Source: Herbaspirillum seropedicae (GTDB lineage Bacteria > Pseudomonadota > Gammaproteobacteria > Burkholderiales > Burkholderiaceae_D). Taken from it: DNA of 64,000 nucleotides. Made by a program: the position numbers and the translations under genes. The notes under the pieces are model-generated. The model saw nothing but the letters and a program-made list of their open reading frames with translations. It was not told the origin of the DNA and did not search any database. The stretch is taken from positions 1,054,001-1,118,000 of the forward strand of contig NZ_CP011930.1 of assembly GCF_001040945.1 (NCBI RefSeq), in the 5' to 3' direction. This document shows positions 8,317 through 21,365 of the stretch, piece by piece; positions within the stretch are counted from its first letter, which is position 1, and each line of letters opens with the position of its first letter.

Positions 8317-9405
8317 ATGGCCCGCATCGAATTCAAGAACCTGGGCCACGCCTACAGTGGCAATCCGGCCAGCCTCAAGGACTACGCCCTGCAACCCATG
8401 AACATGGTGTGGGAGGATGGCGGCGCCTATGCGCTGCTGGGTCCCTCGGGCTGCGGCAAGTCGACCTTGCTCAATATCATTTCCGGTCTGCTGCAGCCGT
8501 CGGAAGGGCAGGTGCTCTTCGATGGCCGCGACATGACCCGCATGGCCACCCGCGATCGCAACATCGCGCAGGTGTTCCAGTTCCCGGTGCTCTACGACAC
8601 CATGAGCGTGTTCGACAACCTGGCCTTCCCGCTGCGCAACCGCAAGATCGCCGAGCGCGAAGTGCAGGCGCGCGTGCGCGAGATCGCCGAGATGCTCGAC
8701 CTCACCCGCGACCTCAAGCAGCGCGCGGCCGGTCTGTCGGCCGACGCCAAGCAGAAGATCTCGCTGGGTCGCGGCCTGGTGCGCAAGGACGTGGCGGCGA
8801 TCCTCTTCGATGAACCGCTGACGGTGATCGATCCGCACATGAAGTGGGAGCTGCGCCAGAAGCTCAAGGAAATCCATCACCAACTGAAGCTGACCCTCAT
8901 CTACGTCACCCACGACCAGGTCGAAGCCCTGACCTTCGCTGACGAAGTGGTGGTGATGACCGAGGGCAAGGTGGTGCAGCAGGGCAAGCCGGAGGCCTTG
9001 TTCCTGCGTCCCGATCACACCTTCGTCGGTTATTTCATCGGCAGCCCCGGCATGAACTTCTGCCCGGTGCGGCTGGAGGGCGACGCCGTCCTGCTGGGCC
9101 AGCAGCGCCTGCAGATCGAGGCTGCGCAATTGCAGGCGCTCAAGAACAGCAACGGCGAACTGAAGCTGGGCATCCGTCCCGAATTCGTCGAACTGGCCGC
9201 GCCGGGTGCGACGGGCGCCGTCAGCGCCGAGATCACCCAGGTCCAGCTCCTGGGCACCAGCCAGCTGGTGACGGCGCAGTTCGAGGGCATGAGCGTGAAG
9301 GCGCGTCTGTCGCCGGAGATGAAGATCGCCACCGGCAATCAATGGCTGCGACTGGCCAAGCCCGAGACGATCTACTTCAGCAACGACGAGAGAATAGGAC
9401 GCTAA
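8317..9405 (+). CDS. glpT: Glycerol ABC transporter ATP-binding protein GlpT
   Basis: Second ATPase subunit of the glycerol importer, 362 residues. Walker A GPSGCGKST at residues 42-50 is canonical, Walker B ILFDEPLTVIDP and the switch histidine in THDQVEAL are present, but the ABC signature is degenerate: GLSADAKQKISLGRGL replaces LSGGQ-type sequence. With GlpS, which has a good signature, this suggests a heterodimeric ATPase with one consensus and one weakened site. C-terminal TOBE-like domain. Not to be confused with the E. coli glycerol-3-phosphate antiporter of the same symbol. Confidence 0.87.
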   Translation: MARIEFKNLGHAYSGNPASLKDYALQPMNMVWEDGGAYALLGPSGCGKSTLLNIISGLLQPSEGQVLFDGRDMTRMATRDRNIAQVFQFPVLYDTMSVFDNLAFPLRNRKIAEREVQARVREIAEMLDLTRDLKQRAAGLSADAKQKISLGRGLVRKDVAAILFDEPLTVIDPHMKWELRQKLKEIHHQLKLTLIYVTHDQVEALTFADEVVVMTEGKVVQQGKPEALFLRPDHTFVGYFIGSPGMNFCPVRLEGDAVLLGQQRLQIEAAQLQALKNSNGELKLGIRPEFVELAAPGATGAVSAEITQVQLLGTSQLVTAQFEGMSVKARLSPEMKIATGNQWLRLAKPETIYFSNDERIGR

Positions 9406-9408
9406 GCC

Positions 9409-10291
<883 letters not shown>

Positions 10292-10299
<8 letters not shown>

Positions 10300-11110
10300 C
10301 ACTCAAGACAAGAGTCTCACCCGCCTGCTGGTGATGCTGCTCTACATCGCCTTCACGCTGGTGCCGCTGTACTGGCTGCTCAACACGTCGCTCAAGACCA
10401 ACGAGGAGACCCTGTCGGTCTTCACGCTCTGGCCGAACGCGCCGACGCTGAACAACTACAAGACGATCTTCACCGATCCCTCGTGGTATTCGGGTTATAT
10501 CAACTCCATCATCTACGTGGCCATGAACACGGTCATGTCGCTGCTGGTCGCCTTGCCCGCCGCCTATGCGTTCTCGCGCTATCGCTTCCTGGGCGACAAG
10601 CACATGTTCTTCTGGCTGCTGACCAACCGCATGACGCCGCCGGCGGTCTTCCTGCTGCCGTTCTTCCAGCTCTATTCCACCATTGGGCTGTCGGATACGC
10701 ACATCGCGGTGGCGCTGGCGCACATGCTCTTCAACGTGCCGCTGGCGGTGTGGATCCTGGAAGGCTTCATGTCGGGCGTGCCGCGCGAGATCGATGAGAC
10801 GGCCTATATCGATGGCTTCTCCTTCCCGCGTTTCTTCCTGCGCATCTTCCTGCCGCTGATCAAGTCGGGCGTGGGCGTGACGGCCTTCTTCTGCTTCATG
10901 TTCAGCTGGGTGGAATTGCTGCTGGCGCGCACGCTCACCTCGGTCAACGCCAAGCCCATCAGCGCCATCATGACCCGCACCGCGTCGGCGGCGGGGATGG
11001 ACTGGGGCATCCTGGCGGCCGCTGGTGTGCTGACGATTGTTCCGGGCGCCCTGGTGATCTGGTTCGTGCGCAACCACATCGCCAAGGGCTTCGCAATGGG
11101 GAGAGTGTGA
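10292..11110 (+). CDS. glpQ: Glycerol ABC transporter permease GlpQ
   Basis: Partner permease of GlpP, 272 residues, about six membrane segments. EAA coupling loop: DETAYIDGFSFPRFFLRIFLPL near residue 170. The frame can be read from an ATG at 10268, but ATG 10292, which overlaps the glpP stop codon by 8 bases, starts right before the charged N-terminus and first membrane helix and is preferred. In this operon context it is a transporter subunit, not the glycerophosphodiester phosphodiesterase also called GlpQ. Confidence 0.86.
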
Positions 11111-11112
11111 TC

Positions 11113-11397
11113 ATGGGAAATGCATTGTCGTGGATGTCGTGGACGCCGCCTGTTGCGATCTTCTTCGTGTGCGTGGTATTGATGCTGGTGGGCATGACGG
11201 TGTGGGAAATCCGCTCGCCGACCATCGAGCGCAAGGGCTTCCTGCCCATGCGCACGACCCGGGGCGACCGCTTGTTCATCGGTCTTCTGACCGCGGCCTA
11301 TATCAACCTGGCCTGGGTGGGATTGACCGACAAGGACCAGTGGTATGCAGTCGCGCTGGGTTTTGTGGCGCTGGTGCTGATCATGCGCAAGGGCTGA
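11113..11397 (+). CDS. glpU: Small membrane protein GlpU of the glycerol ABC transporter (DUF2160)
   Basis: A 94-residue protein with three hydrophobic segments (around residues 10-30, 52-68 and 74-90) and a short cytoplasmic stretch RSPTIERKGFLPMRTTRGDR between the first two. It matches DUF2160, the small extra membrane protein found only next to GlpPQ-type permeases; its exact job in the importer is not established. ATG 11113 has GGAGAG 7 bases ahead; a GTG at 11107 in the same frame overlaps the glpQ stop and is an alternative. Confidence 0.8.
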   Translation: MGNALSWMSWTPPVAIFFVCVVLMLVGMTVWEIRSPTIERKGFLPMRTTRGDRLFIGLLTAAYINLAWVGLTDKDQWYAVALGFVALVLIMRKG

Positions 11398-11412
11398 TTG
11401 GATGTCATGACT

Positions 11413-11557
11413 ACCGTTCGTCCTGAGTAGCGGCAAAGCCGCGTATCGAAGCCTGTCCTGAGCCTGTCGAAGGGGCGCTCCTGATTCTGAGCGTCCCTTA
11501 GACAGGCGCAGGAGCGCCTTCGATACGGCCCTTACGGGCCTACTCAGTCCCAACGGT
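11413..11557. repeat. Extended imperfect inverted repeat between glpU and glpV
   Basis: The left arm (from 11413: ACCGTTCGTCCTGAGTAG, then GGCAAAGCC, then GTATCGAAG) is mirrored by the right arm ending at 11557 (CTTCGATAC, then GGCCCTTACGGGCC, then TACTCAGTCCCAACGGT). Inside lie CCTGTCCTGAGCCTGTCGAAGG and a second pair of complementary pieces (GGGGCGCTCCTG and CAGGAGCGCC). Such CCTGTCGAAGG-containing palindromes are dispersed extragenic elements in many high-GC proteobacteria. Here it can fold as one long hairpin within the operon, between the membrane subunits and the binding protein gene. Confidence 0.75.
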
Positions 11558-11677
11558 TCGTGGTGAGCTGGAAAACGGTTTTTATAGCAGCAGGCAACAG
11601 ATCTGTACTAGAACGGACGTCCGGGGATTCTCCTTCCCTACCCGGCACGCCAATTCAGGGGAAGGTGACGAGGAGAC

Positions 11678-13426
<1,749 letters not shown>

Positions 13427-13467
13427 TGCACGTTGATCCGCACGAGCCTCTGCATCACGCGTGAGAT

Positions 13468-13506
13468 GACGCCATCCCGGCCGGTGTCGGGATGGCGTCT
13501 TCGTTT
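13468..13506 (+). terminator. Intrinsic terminator after glpV
   Basis: Stem GACGCCATCCC (13468-13478) with GGGATGGCGTC (13489-13499), 10-base loop, then TTCGTTTT. It separates glpV from glpK, so glpK probably has its own promoter. Confidence 0.85.
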
Positions 13507-13550
13507 TGATGTGATGTTGGGTGGACCGGGTGGGTCGGATGGATCGGGTT

Positions 13551-13600
13551 ATCGTTATTGAGTGTTATTGAGTGTTATTGCAGGTTATTGAGTGTTATTG
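13551..13600. repeat. Five consecutive 10-base repeats upstream of glpK
   Basis: The 10-mers ATCGTTATTG, AGTGTTATTG, AGTGTTATTG, CAGGTTATTG, AGTGTTATTG follow one another without gap (core GTTATTG). The exact helical-turn period, position 97 bases before glpK and resemblance to the 10-base-period site before glpD make it a candidate GlpR-binding array. Slippage-prone simple repeat is the alternative. Confidence 0.7.
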
Positions 13601-13696
13601 ATTTTTGGTTGGTGATTTTAAGTATCCGTCGGTATCAGTTGGTTTATTCATTTTTTGTGATCCAGTTTTTCATCAGTACGTCAGCAAGGAACAACC

Positions 13697-15184
<1,488 letters not shown>

Positions 15185-15244
15185 GGGGAAGAGTGCGCCG
15201 GGTCGCCAGATGAGGACGGCCCGGCGGGAGATACGGCGGCCAGA

Positions 15245-16465
15245 TCAGGTCGGCACGCCCGTGCTCAGCAGTTGCATGGCGTCCAGATGGCTCAGGCGCG
15301 CCCATTCCTCGCCACCGCGGGCGACGATGGTGTCGGCCTCGGGGTTGGCCAGCAGGTCGAGGATCTCGGTGTCGGTCACGGTCATGCTGTCGTCGTAGTG
15401 GAATACCTTGAGCACCGGACGCGTGAGGTCCTGGGCGTTCTGGCGGATCACGAAACCCGAGCGGCCCGATTCCAGCTTGACGATGGAGCCCACCGGATAG
15501 ATGCCCAGGGTCTTGACGAAGGCCAGGAACATGGCGCGGTCGAAGTGGCCGGTCCAGCTGGCCATGGCCGAGATGGCTTCGGCGGGGTCCCAGGCGCGCT
15601 TGTAGGGGCGGTCCGAGGTGAGAGCGTCATAGACGTCGCAGATCGCCGCCATCCGTGAATAGAGGGTGATGGCGCCGGCCCGCAGTCCTTCCGGATAGCC
15701 GTTGCCGTCGATCTTTTCGTGATGGTGCAGGCAGACGTCGCGGGCGTAGTCGGGGACGTTGGGGTCCTGGCTCAGGTACTTGTAGCCCAGCTCGGGGTGT
15801 TTCTTGATCTGGCTGAATTCCTCGTCGCTCAGCTTGCCGGGCTTGTTGAGCAGTTCATGCGGGATGAAGGCCTTGCCCACATCGTGCAGGAAGCCGCCCA
15901 GGCCGGCTTCGCGGCAGGCCGTCTCGTCCAGCCCCAGGGTGCGGCCCAGCGCCACCATCAGGGCGCACACCGCTACCGAGTGCAGGTAGGTGTATTCATC
16001 GGCCAGCTTCAGGCGCAAGACGCTGAGCGCCCCATTGGGGCTCTTGATCACCGATCCGGCGATTTCTTCCACCACCGAGACGCAGCGCTCCATGTCCAGC
16101 ACCTTGCCCATGCGGGCTTCGCTGAACATGGCCTTGGTCGCCTTCTTGGCGGTCTCGCGCAGGGCCATGGCGTCCAGCAGGACGGCGTCGATGGGCGGCG
16201 CGGCGGCGTGTTCGGGTTCCGGGGATGGCTCCGTTTCCTGCAGCGGCGCGGCGCTGTCGGCCGCTTCTTCTTCCTGCGCTACATCCAGGCCGCGTTCGGT
16301 ATCGATCCAGCAATAGGCGATTCCGCTGGCGTGGGCCTGCCTGAGTTCGCTGTCGTTCTTGAGGAGGAACTTGTTCTTCCAGAATGGATGGTCCAGCCAG
16401 GCCGCTTCGAAGCCACAGAAGTACATGCCGAGGACCAGATCCTCCACTTTAATTTTCTTTAACAT
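15245..16465 (-). CDS. HD-GYP domain protein with N-terminal DUF3391, cyclic-di-GMP phosphodiesterase candidate
   Basis: About 406 residues. The N-terminus (MLKKIKVEDLVLGMYFCGFEA) is the DUF3391 domain common in this class; the C-terminal half is an HD-GYP domain with all metal/substrate signatures visible: HDVGKAFIP, HPELGYKYL, HHHEKIDGNGYPEGL. HD-GYP proteins hydrolyse cyclic di-GMP, lowering its level and favouring motility. The middle contains an acidic, proline-rich linker (EEEAADSAAPLQETEPSPEPEHAA). The frame reaches a TTG at 16544-16546, but the ATG at 16465 begins the conserved domain and follows GGAGAG. It faces a chemotaxis receptor gene across a long non-coding gap. Confidence 0.88.
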   Translation of the reverse strand: MLKKIKVEDLVLGMYFCGFEAAWLDHPFWKNKFLLKNDSELRQAHASGIAYCWIDTERGLDVAQEEEAADSAAPLQETEPSPEPEHAAAPPIDAVLLDAMALRETAKKATKAMFSEARMGKVLDMERCVSVVEEIAGSVIKSPNGALSVLRLKLADEYTYLHSVAVCALMVALGRTLGLDETACREAGLGGFLHDVGKAFIPHELLNKPGKLSDEEFSQIKKHPELGYKYLSQDPNVPDYARDVCLHHHEKIDGNGYPEGLRAGAITLYSRMAAICDVYDALTSDRPYKRAWDPAEAISAMASWTGHFDRAMFLAFVKTLGIYPVGSIVKLESGRSGFVIRQNAQDLTRPVLKVFHYDDSMTVTDTEILDLLANPEADTIVARGGEEWARLSHLDAMQLLSTGVPT

Positions 16466-16546
16466 TTCTTTGCATCTCTCCGGCGCGCGCCGGGGAATGG
16501 TTGATCGCGGCCGAGATGGGTGCGGATCAGGATTGCCAGTTGTCAA

Positions 16547-17127
16547 TCATCTCATATGGACGTGCATAAGTGAACGCTTGATCTCAGCCGGAAAAGCAGC
16601 TGCGCAACACTTGACAGAATGGCATCGCTGCGTCGATCGCCGCAAAAAAAGCCCGTCCTGGGAAGGACGGGCTGCAAAGATCCGCTGGATGTCGTCGCAG
16701 CGGACAAGGGGAAAGAGGAGTCCCGATGTGGCTACTGTAGGCCGCGAAAATTAAGCCAGACTTAAATGGGCGAAGGTTTTTTTGCTGCCGGGCAACGTGG
16801 CGTTGCCGCATCAGGCGGGCCTCGCCAGATCAGATTGTTCCCATGGGCAGGGCTTGGCGCTGGTACGCTTGAAGCCATCCGGATGGCAATACAAAAAAGG
16901 GGGGGGCATCCGGAGATGGACAAGCCCGAGGTCGCCTGGGGGCAGGCGCCGGTCAATGCCGGACGATGGACCTGGGGCGCGCCATTCCCCGGACCGCTGT
17001 GATGCTGTAACGCCGCGGTCACAACATCCCATTAGCTTGCACCGTTCCGGCTTGTCCGGGATGCGGTTGCGTGCGCCTGATTGCTCCGATCCACACCTTT
17101 GCACTTCTCCAGCTCTTCCACAACATC
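16547..17127. other. Non-coding region between HD-GYP and chemotaxis genes
   Basis: No frame here has convincing protein character. It holds a strong minus-strand hairpin with T-run (annotated separately), a G7 run near 16903, and must contain the divergent promoters for the two flanking genes, which I cannot place with confidence. Confidence 0.5.
16644..16672 (-). terminator. Minus-strand intrinsic terminator without an obvious upstream gene
   Basis: Perfect stem GCCCGTCC (16651-16658) with GGACGGGC (16665-16672), loop TGGGAA, and seven A on the left that become a U-run on the minus-strand transcript. No gene ends there on that strand, so it is either an attenuator in the HD-GYP leader or the end of a small RNA. 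Confidence 0.65.
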
Positions 17128-18948
17128 ATGAAATCCACTTCCTTGCGAACCCGGCTCATTGCCCTTTGCGCTGGCATTGTCGTGCTGGCCATGCTGGCTA
17201 TCGTCCTGACCAACTTCCTGACGGCGCGTTCACGCACCATGAGCACGCTCGACACCCAGATGACCCAGCTGGCGCAAAGCCAGGCGGCTGCCATCGCCGA
17301 ATGGTCCGACTCGAAAAAGCTGGTGGTGACCTCCATCAAGGAGGCTGCCGATGCGGCCGATCCGCTGCCCTTCGTGAAAGCGGCCCAGACCGCTGGCGGC
17401 TTCGACCTGGCCTACCTGGGCTATGCTGACAAGCACGCCGTGTTTTCGCAGCAGCGCAGCCGCGCGCCGGACTATGATCCGACCAAGCGGCCCTGGTACC
17501 AGCAGGCCGCCAAGACCAGCGAGCCGGTGCTGACCGCGCCCTATACCAGCGCCAGCACCGGCAAGCTGCTGGTGACCTTTGCCCAGTCGGTGTCCAAGGA
17601 CGGGCAGGTCGCCGCCGTGGCGGCCGCCGATGTGCTGCTCGATACCGTCGTGGCCGATGTGGTGGCCATCAAGCCGACACCCAACAGCTACGCCTTCCTG
17701 GCCGACCTCAGCGGCAAGATCATCGCCCATCCCAACGACAAGCTGCGCTTGAAACCCCTTGCCGACCTCGATGCCGCCATCACCCCGCAGACCCTCGACG
17801 AGGCCATGCGCACCGGTGTCCATCAGGACGTGGCCCTGGATGGCCGCCGGCAGATGCTCTTCGTGGCCCGCGTGGGCGGCACCGACTGGCTGCTGGTGGT
17901 GGCGCTGGACCGTGCCGATGCGCTGGCGTCCCTGTCGGCCATGCTGGTCAGTTCGGGCGTGATGGCGGTACTGGTGACGGTGTTGGCCGCGCTGGTGCTG
18001 GGCGCCCTGATTTCGCGGCTGCTGGGCCGCCTGACGGTGGTGCAAGGGGCGCTGGAGGAGATCGCCGATGGCGATGGCGACCTCACGCGCCGCCTCGACA
18101 CCCATGGCCGCAGCGATGAGCTGGGACGCATCGGCGCCGCCTTCAACCGCTTCGTGGACAAGATCGAGCATGTGATGATCGATATCCGCGATGCCAGCCA
18201 TACCATCCATGCGGCGTCGCGCGATATCGCCAGCGGCAACATGGACCTCTCGCAGCGCACCGAATCCCAGGCCAGTTCGCTGGAACAGACGGCGGCGGCC
18301 ATGGAGCAACTGACCTCCAGCGTGCGCCACAACGCCGACAATGCCATGCAGGCCAACCAGCTTTCGCAGTCGGCCTCACAGATCGCCACCCAGGGCGGGA
18401 CGATGGTGGAGCAGGTGGTGCAGACCATGAACGGCATCAATGCCTCGTCGCAGAAGATCGTGGACATCATCAGCGTGATCGATGGCATCGCCTTCCAGAC
18501 CAACATCCTGGCCTTGAACGCCGCCGTGGAGGCTGCCCGCGCCGGTGAGCAGGGGCGCGGCTTCGCGGTGGTGGCCTCGGAAGTGCGTTCGCTGGCCCAG
18601 CGCTCGGCCACGGCGGCCAAGGAGATCAAGGTGCTCATCACCGATTCGGTGGGGCAGGTGCAGGCCGGCGAAGACACCGTGGCCCAGGCCGGCGCGACCA
18701 TTCGCAGCGTGGTCGACAGCGTCCAGAAGGTCAGCGACGTGGTGGCCGAGATCACCGCCGCCAGCCGCGAGCAGAGCCAGGGCATCAACCAGGCCAATGA
18801 CGCGGTGGCGCACATGGACCAGACCACCCAGCAGAACGCCGCGCTGGTGGAGCAGGCGGCTGCCGGTGCGCAATCCTTGCAGGAACAGGCCGAGCGCCTG
18901 GCGGGGATCGTGGCGCTGTTCCGTCTGCGGGACAGCCGCGCTGGCTGA
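17128..18948 (+). CDS. Methyl-accepting chemotaxis protein with periplasmic Cache-type sensor
   Basis: Chemoreceptor of 606 residues. A membrane helix near residues 10-32 is followed by a periplasmic domain of about 230 residues with Cache-like features ([20 protein letters not shown], then a segment [17 protein letters not shown]), a second helix near 270-295, a HAMP linker and a cytoplasmic signalling domain with the invariant hairpin tip [26 protein letters not shown]. Signals pass to CheA/CheW. The frame extends to 17071; ATG 17128 ([16 protein letters not shown]) is the natural start before the first helix. No C-terminal CheR-tethering pentapeptide is seen. Ligand unknown; Cache domains often bind amino or organic acids. 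Confidence 0.9.
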   Translation: MKSTSLRTRLIALCAGIVVLAMLAIVLTNFLTARSRTMSTLDTQMTQLAQSQAAAIAEWSDSKKLVVTSIKEAADAADPLPFVKAAQTAGGFDLAYLGYADKHAVFSQQRSRAPDYDPTKRPWYQQAAKTSEPVLTAPYTSASTGKLLVTFAQSVSKDGQVAAVAAADVLLDTVVADVVAIKPTPNSYAFLADLSGKIIAHPNDKLRLKPLADLDAAITPQTLDEAMRTGVHQDVALDGRRQMLFVARVGGTDWLLVVALDRADALASLSAMLVSSGVMAVLVTVLAALVLGALISRLLGRLTVVQGALEEIADGDGDLTRRLDTHGRSDELGRIGAAFNRFVDKIEHVMIDIRDASHTIHAASRDIASGNMDLSQRTESQASSLEQTAAAMEQLTSSVRHNADNAMQANQLSQSASQIATQGGTMVEQVVQTMNGINASSQKIVDIISVIDGIAFQTNILALNAAVEAARAGEQGRGFAVVASEVRSLAQRSATAAKEIKVLITDSVGQVQAGEDTVAQAGATIRSVVDSVQKVSDVVAEITAASREQSQGINQANDAVAHMDQTTQQNAALVEQAAAGAQSLQEQAERLAGIVALFRLRDSRAG

Positions 18949-18967
18949 GGCTGGCCCTTGCAGGCAA

Positions 18968-19006
18968 TAAAAAACGCGCTGGAGGTTCAATTCCAGCGCG
19001 TTTTTT
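18968..19006. terminator. Bidirectional terminator between chemoreceptor and fsr
   Basis: Stem ACGCGCTGGA paired with TCCAGCGCGT, flanked by an A-run on the left and six T on the right; serves both convergent genes. Confidence 0.9.
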
Positions 19007-19029
19007 CGTTCAGCGTATTGCTTCGGGCA

Positions 19030-20271
19030 TCAACCTTCCCGCACATCCGGCAGGAACACCGTCAGGATCCCCGCCAGCGGCAGGAAGGCGCACAGGCCAT
19101 AGACCCAGGCGATGCCATACAGGTCGGCCAGATGGCCCAGCAAGGCCGCGCCGATGCCGCCAAAGCCGAACATGAGGCCGAAGAACACGCCGGCGATCAT
19201 GCCGACCTTGCCCGGCACCAGTTCCTGGGCATACACCACGATGGCCGAGAAGGCCGACGAGATCACCAGCCCGATCACCACCGACAGCACAGCCGTCCAG
19301 AACAGGTTGGCGTGCGGCAGCATCAGCGCGAAGGGCGCGGCGCCCAGGATGGAAATCCAGATCACCAGCTTGCGTCCGATACGGTCGCCGATCGGACCGC
19401 CCACGAAGGTGCCGACCGCCACTGCGCCCAGGAACAGGAACAGGTAGAGCTGGGACGAGGCCACCGAGAGGTGGAAGCGGTCGATCAGGTAGAAGGTGAA
19501 GTAGCTGGTGAAGCTGGCCATGTAGAAGTACTTGGAAAACACCAGCAGGGCCAGCACCACCAGGGCGCGCCGCACGGTGGCGGCCGGCAGGCTGTGCGTT
19601 GCGCGTGGCTTGGTGCGTCCCTTGGTGGCGGCGAGGTGGCTGCGGTACCAGCCCGAAACCCGCGTGAGCACCAGGATGGACAGCAGCGCCAGCAGCACGA
19701 ACCAGGCCACGTTGGCCTGGCCGAACGGCACCACGATGGCCGCCGCCAGCAGCGGGCCGAAAGCCGAACCGGCGTTGCCGCCGACCTGGAAGGTCGATTG
19801 CGCCAGGCCAAAGCGTCCGCCCGAGGCCATGCGGGCGATGCGCGAGGCTTCCGGGTGGAAGGTCGAGGAGCCGATGCCCACCAGGGCCGCCGCCAGCAGG
19901 AAGGCCGGGAAACTGCCCGCCATGGACAGCAGCACGATGCCCACCAGGGTAGCCACGGCGCCGCTGGGCAGCAGCCAGGGTTGCGGATGGCGGTCGGTGT
20001 ACATGCCGATCCAGGGCTGCAGCAGGGATGCGGTGACCTGGAAGGTCAGCGTGATCAGCCCGACCTGGGTAAAGCTGAGGCCATAGCTGGTCTTGAGCAT
20101 GGGATAGATGGAGGGCAGCAGGGCCTGGATCATGTCATTGATCAGGTGCGCGCCGCCGCAGGCCAGGATGATGCTCATCACCAGCGGCTGGGCGGCGAGG
20201 CCCGCAGGTGAGTTGGCAGGGGTGGTCGCGCTGGAGGGCGCCGCTGCAGTGGAGTTGGTGGCACTGGTCAT
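19030..20271 (-). CDS. fsr: MFS efflux transporter, fosmidomycin resistance protein (Fsr) type
   Basis: Inner-membrane exporter of about 413 residues with 12 hydrophobic segments. The opening after an Ala/Ser/Thr-rich tail, CGGAHLINDMIQALLPSIYPMLK, and the next segment SFTQVGLITLTFQVTASLLQPWIGMYTDRHP are characteristic of the Fsr subfamily. Fsr pumps export fosmidomycin in E. coli; natural substrates are unknown. Start uncertain: ATG 20271 (MTSATNS) is chosen, a GTG at 20292 is possible, neither has a clear ribosome site. Divergent from an AraC-type regulator 88 bases away, the usual companion arrangement. Confidence 0.85.
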   Translation of the reverse strand: MTSATNSTAAAPSSATTPANSPAGLAAQPLVMSIILACGGAHLINDMIQALLPSIYPMLKTSYGLSFTQVGLITLTFQVTASLLQPWIGMYTDRHPQPWLLPSGAVATLVGIVLLSMAGSFPAFLLAAALVGIGSSTFHPEASRIARMASGGRFGLAQSTFQVGGNAGSAFGPLLAAAIVVPFGQANVAWFVLLALLSILVLTRVSGWYRSHLAATKGRTKPRATHSLPAATVRRALVVLALLVFSKYFYMASFTSYFTFYLIDRFHLSVASSQLYLFLFLGAVAVGTFVGGPIGDRIGRKLVIWISILGAAPFALMLPHANLFWTAVLSVVIGLVISSAFSAIVVYAQELVPGKVGMIAGVFFGLMFGFGGIGAALLGHLADLYGIAWVYGLCAFLPLAGILTVFLPDVREG

Positions 20272-20359
20272 GGTGTCGAGGAGGGCAAGCACGAGGAAGA
20301 TTCGAAGCGTATCATTGGCACCTATTCATCCTGATGACAATTATTGTCGATTAAATGCC

Positions 20360-21184
20360 ATGCGTGCCCACCTGACCTCCGTCTGTCCCAGTGCCGAAGT
20401 GGATACTTTCCAGCACTTGCCCAGCAGCGTGGTAGCGTTTGCGCGCGAGCTGTCGGCGCGTGATCTGCTGACGGCGCATTCGCATCGGCGAGGCCAGCTG
20501 CTCTATGCGGTGGAAGGCGTGATGCAGGTGCGCACCCCGCAAGGGGTGTGGCTGGTGCCGCCGCACCGGGCGCTGTGGGTGCCGCCGCAGGTGGAGCACG
20601 AGATCCTCATGCTCAGCAAGGTCAGCATGCGCACGCTCTACATCAACCAGGCCCAGGGGCGGGAACTTGGCGAGCAATGCCGCCTGCTGGAAGTGTCGGT
20701 GCTGCTGCGCGAACTGATCCTGGCCCTGCTGGCCGAGCCGCGCGACTATGCGCCTCAGAGCCGTGCCGGCCACGTGGCCGAACTGATCCTGTCGGAACTG
20801 GCGCGCGCCCCGGCTATTCCGGTGGCCATTCCGTGGCCGGGCGACCGCCGCCTGCAGGCCATCTGCGAAGCCATCCTGGCCGATCCTGGGCGGCAGTTTT
20901 CCCTGGCCGATTGGGCAGGGATGGGCGGGGCCAGCGTGCGCACGGTGATCAGGCTCTTTCCCAAGGAAACGGGTTTGCAGTTCCGCCACTGGGTGCAGCA
21001 GGTCCACCTGAGCGAAGCGCTGGTGCGGCTCTCGCGCGGCGATCCGGTGGGCGTGGTGGCGCAGGCGCTGGGCTATCGCAGCCAGAGCGCGTTCTCCAAC
21101 ATGTTCCGCAAGGCCTTGCGCACCACCCCCAACCACTATCTGCAGCGTCAGGAAAGACGTCGGCTGAGTCTGCCGGCGTCCTGA
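20360..21184 (+). CDS. AraC-family transcriptional regulator, probable regulator of fsr
   Basis: A 274-residue regulator. The N-terminal half is a cupin-type sensor (HSHRRGQLLYAVEGVMQV, then WLVPPHRALWVPPQVEHE). The C-terminal half carries the two AraC helix-turn-helix units, FSLADWAGMGGASVRTVIRLFPKETGLQF and PVGVVAQALGYRSQSAFSNMFRKALRTTPNHYL. The frame is open far upstream on the opposite strand's gene; ATG 20360 begins the conserved part. Head-to-head with the efflux pump gene, so pump control is the obvious guess. Confidence 0.88.
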   Translation: MRAHLTSVCPSAEVDTFQHLPSSVVAFARELSARDLLTAHSHRRGQLLYAVEGVMQVRTPQGVWLVPPHRALWVPPQVEHEILMLSKVSMRTLYINQAQGRELGEQCRLLEVSVLLRELILALLAEPRDYAPQSRAGHVAELILSELARAPAIPVAIPWPGDRRLQAICEAILADPGRQFSLADWAGMGGASVRTVIRLFPKETGLQFRHWVQQVHLSEALVRLSRGDPVGVVAQALGYRSQSAFSNMFRKALRTTPNHYLQRQERRRLSLPAS

Positions 21185-21365
21185 TGCAACTAGCACGCAT
21201 CTCATGCCTATTGATGAAATGGGTTCTAGGTATCGACTGCGGCTTCTGTCCCTCCATCGCCCGAGACGCCTCGTCCCGCCTGGGTTGATGCCGTCTGGAA
21301 AGTGTAAAGATGTGCGCCCGGCGGCCGTAACCAAGGCATGAACACTCCGTGACAGGAGAACGAAC

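Noticed and set aside
18979..18996. GGTTCAATTCC, resembling a tRNA T-arm
   Set aside because: It is the loop of the terminator after the chemoreceptor gene; no acceptor stem, D-arm or anticodon arm surrounds it.
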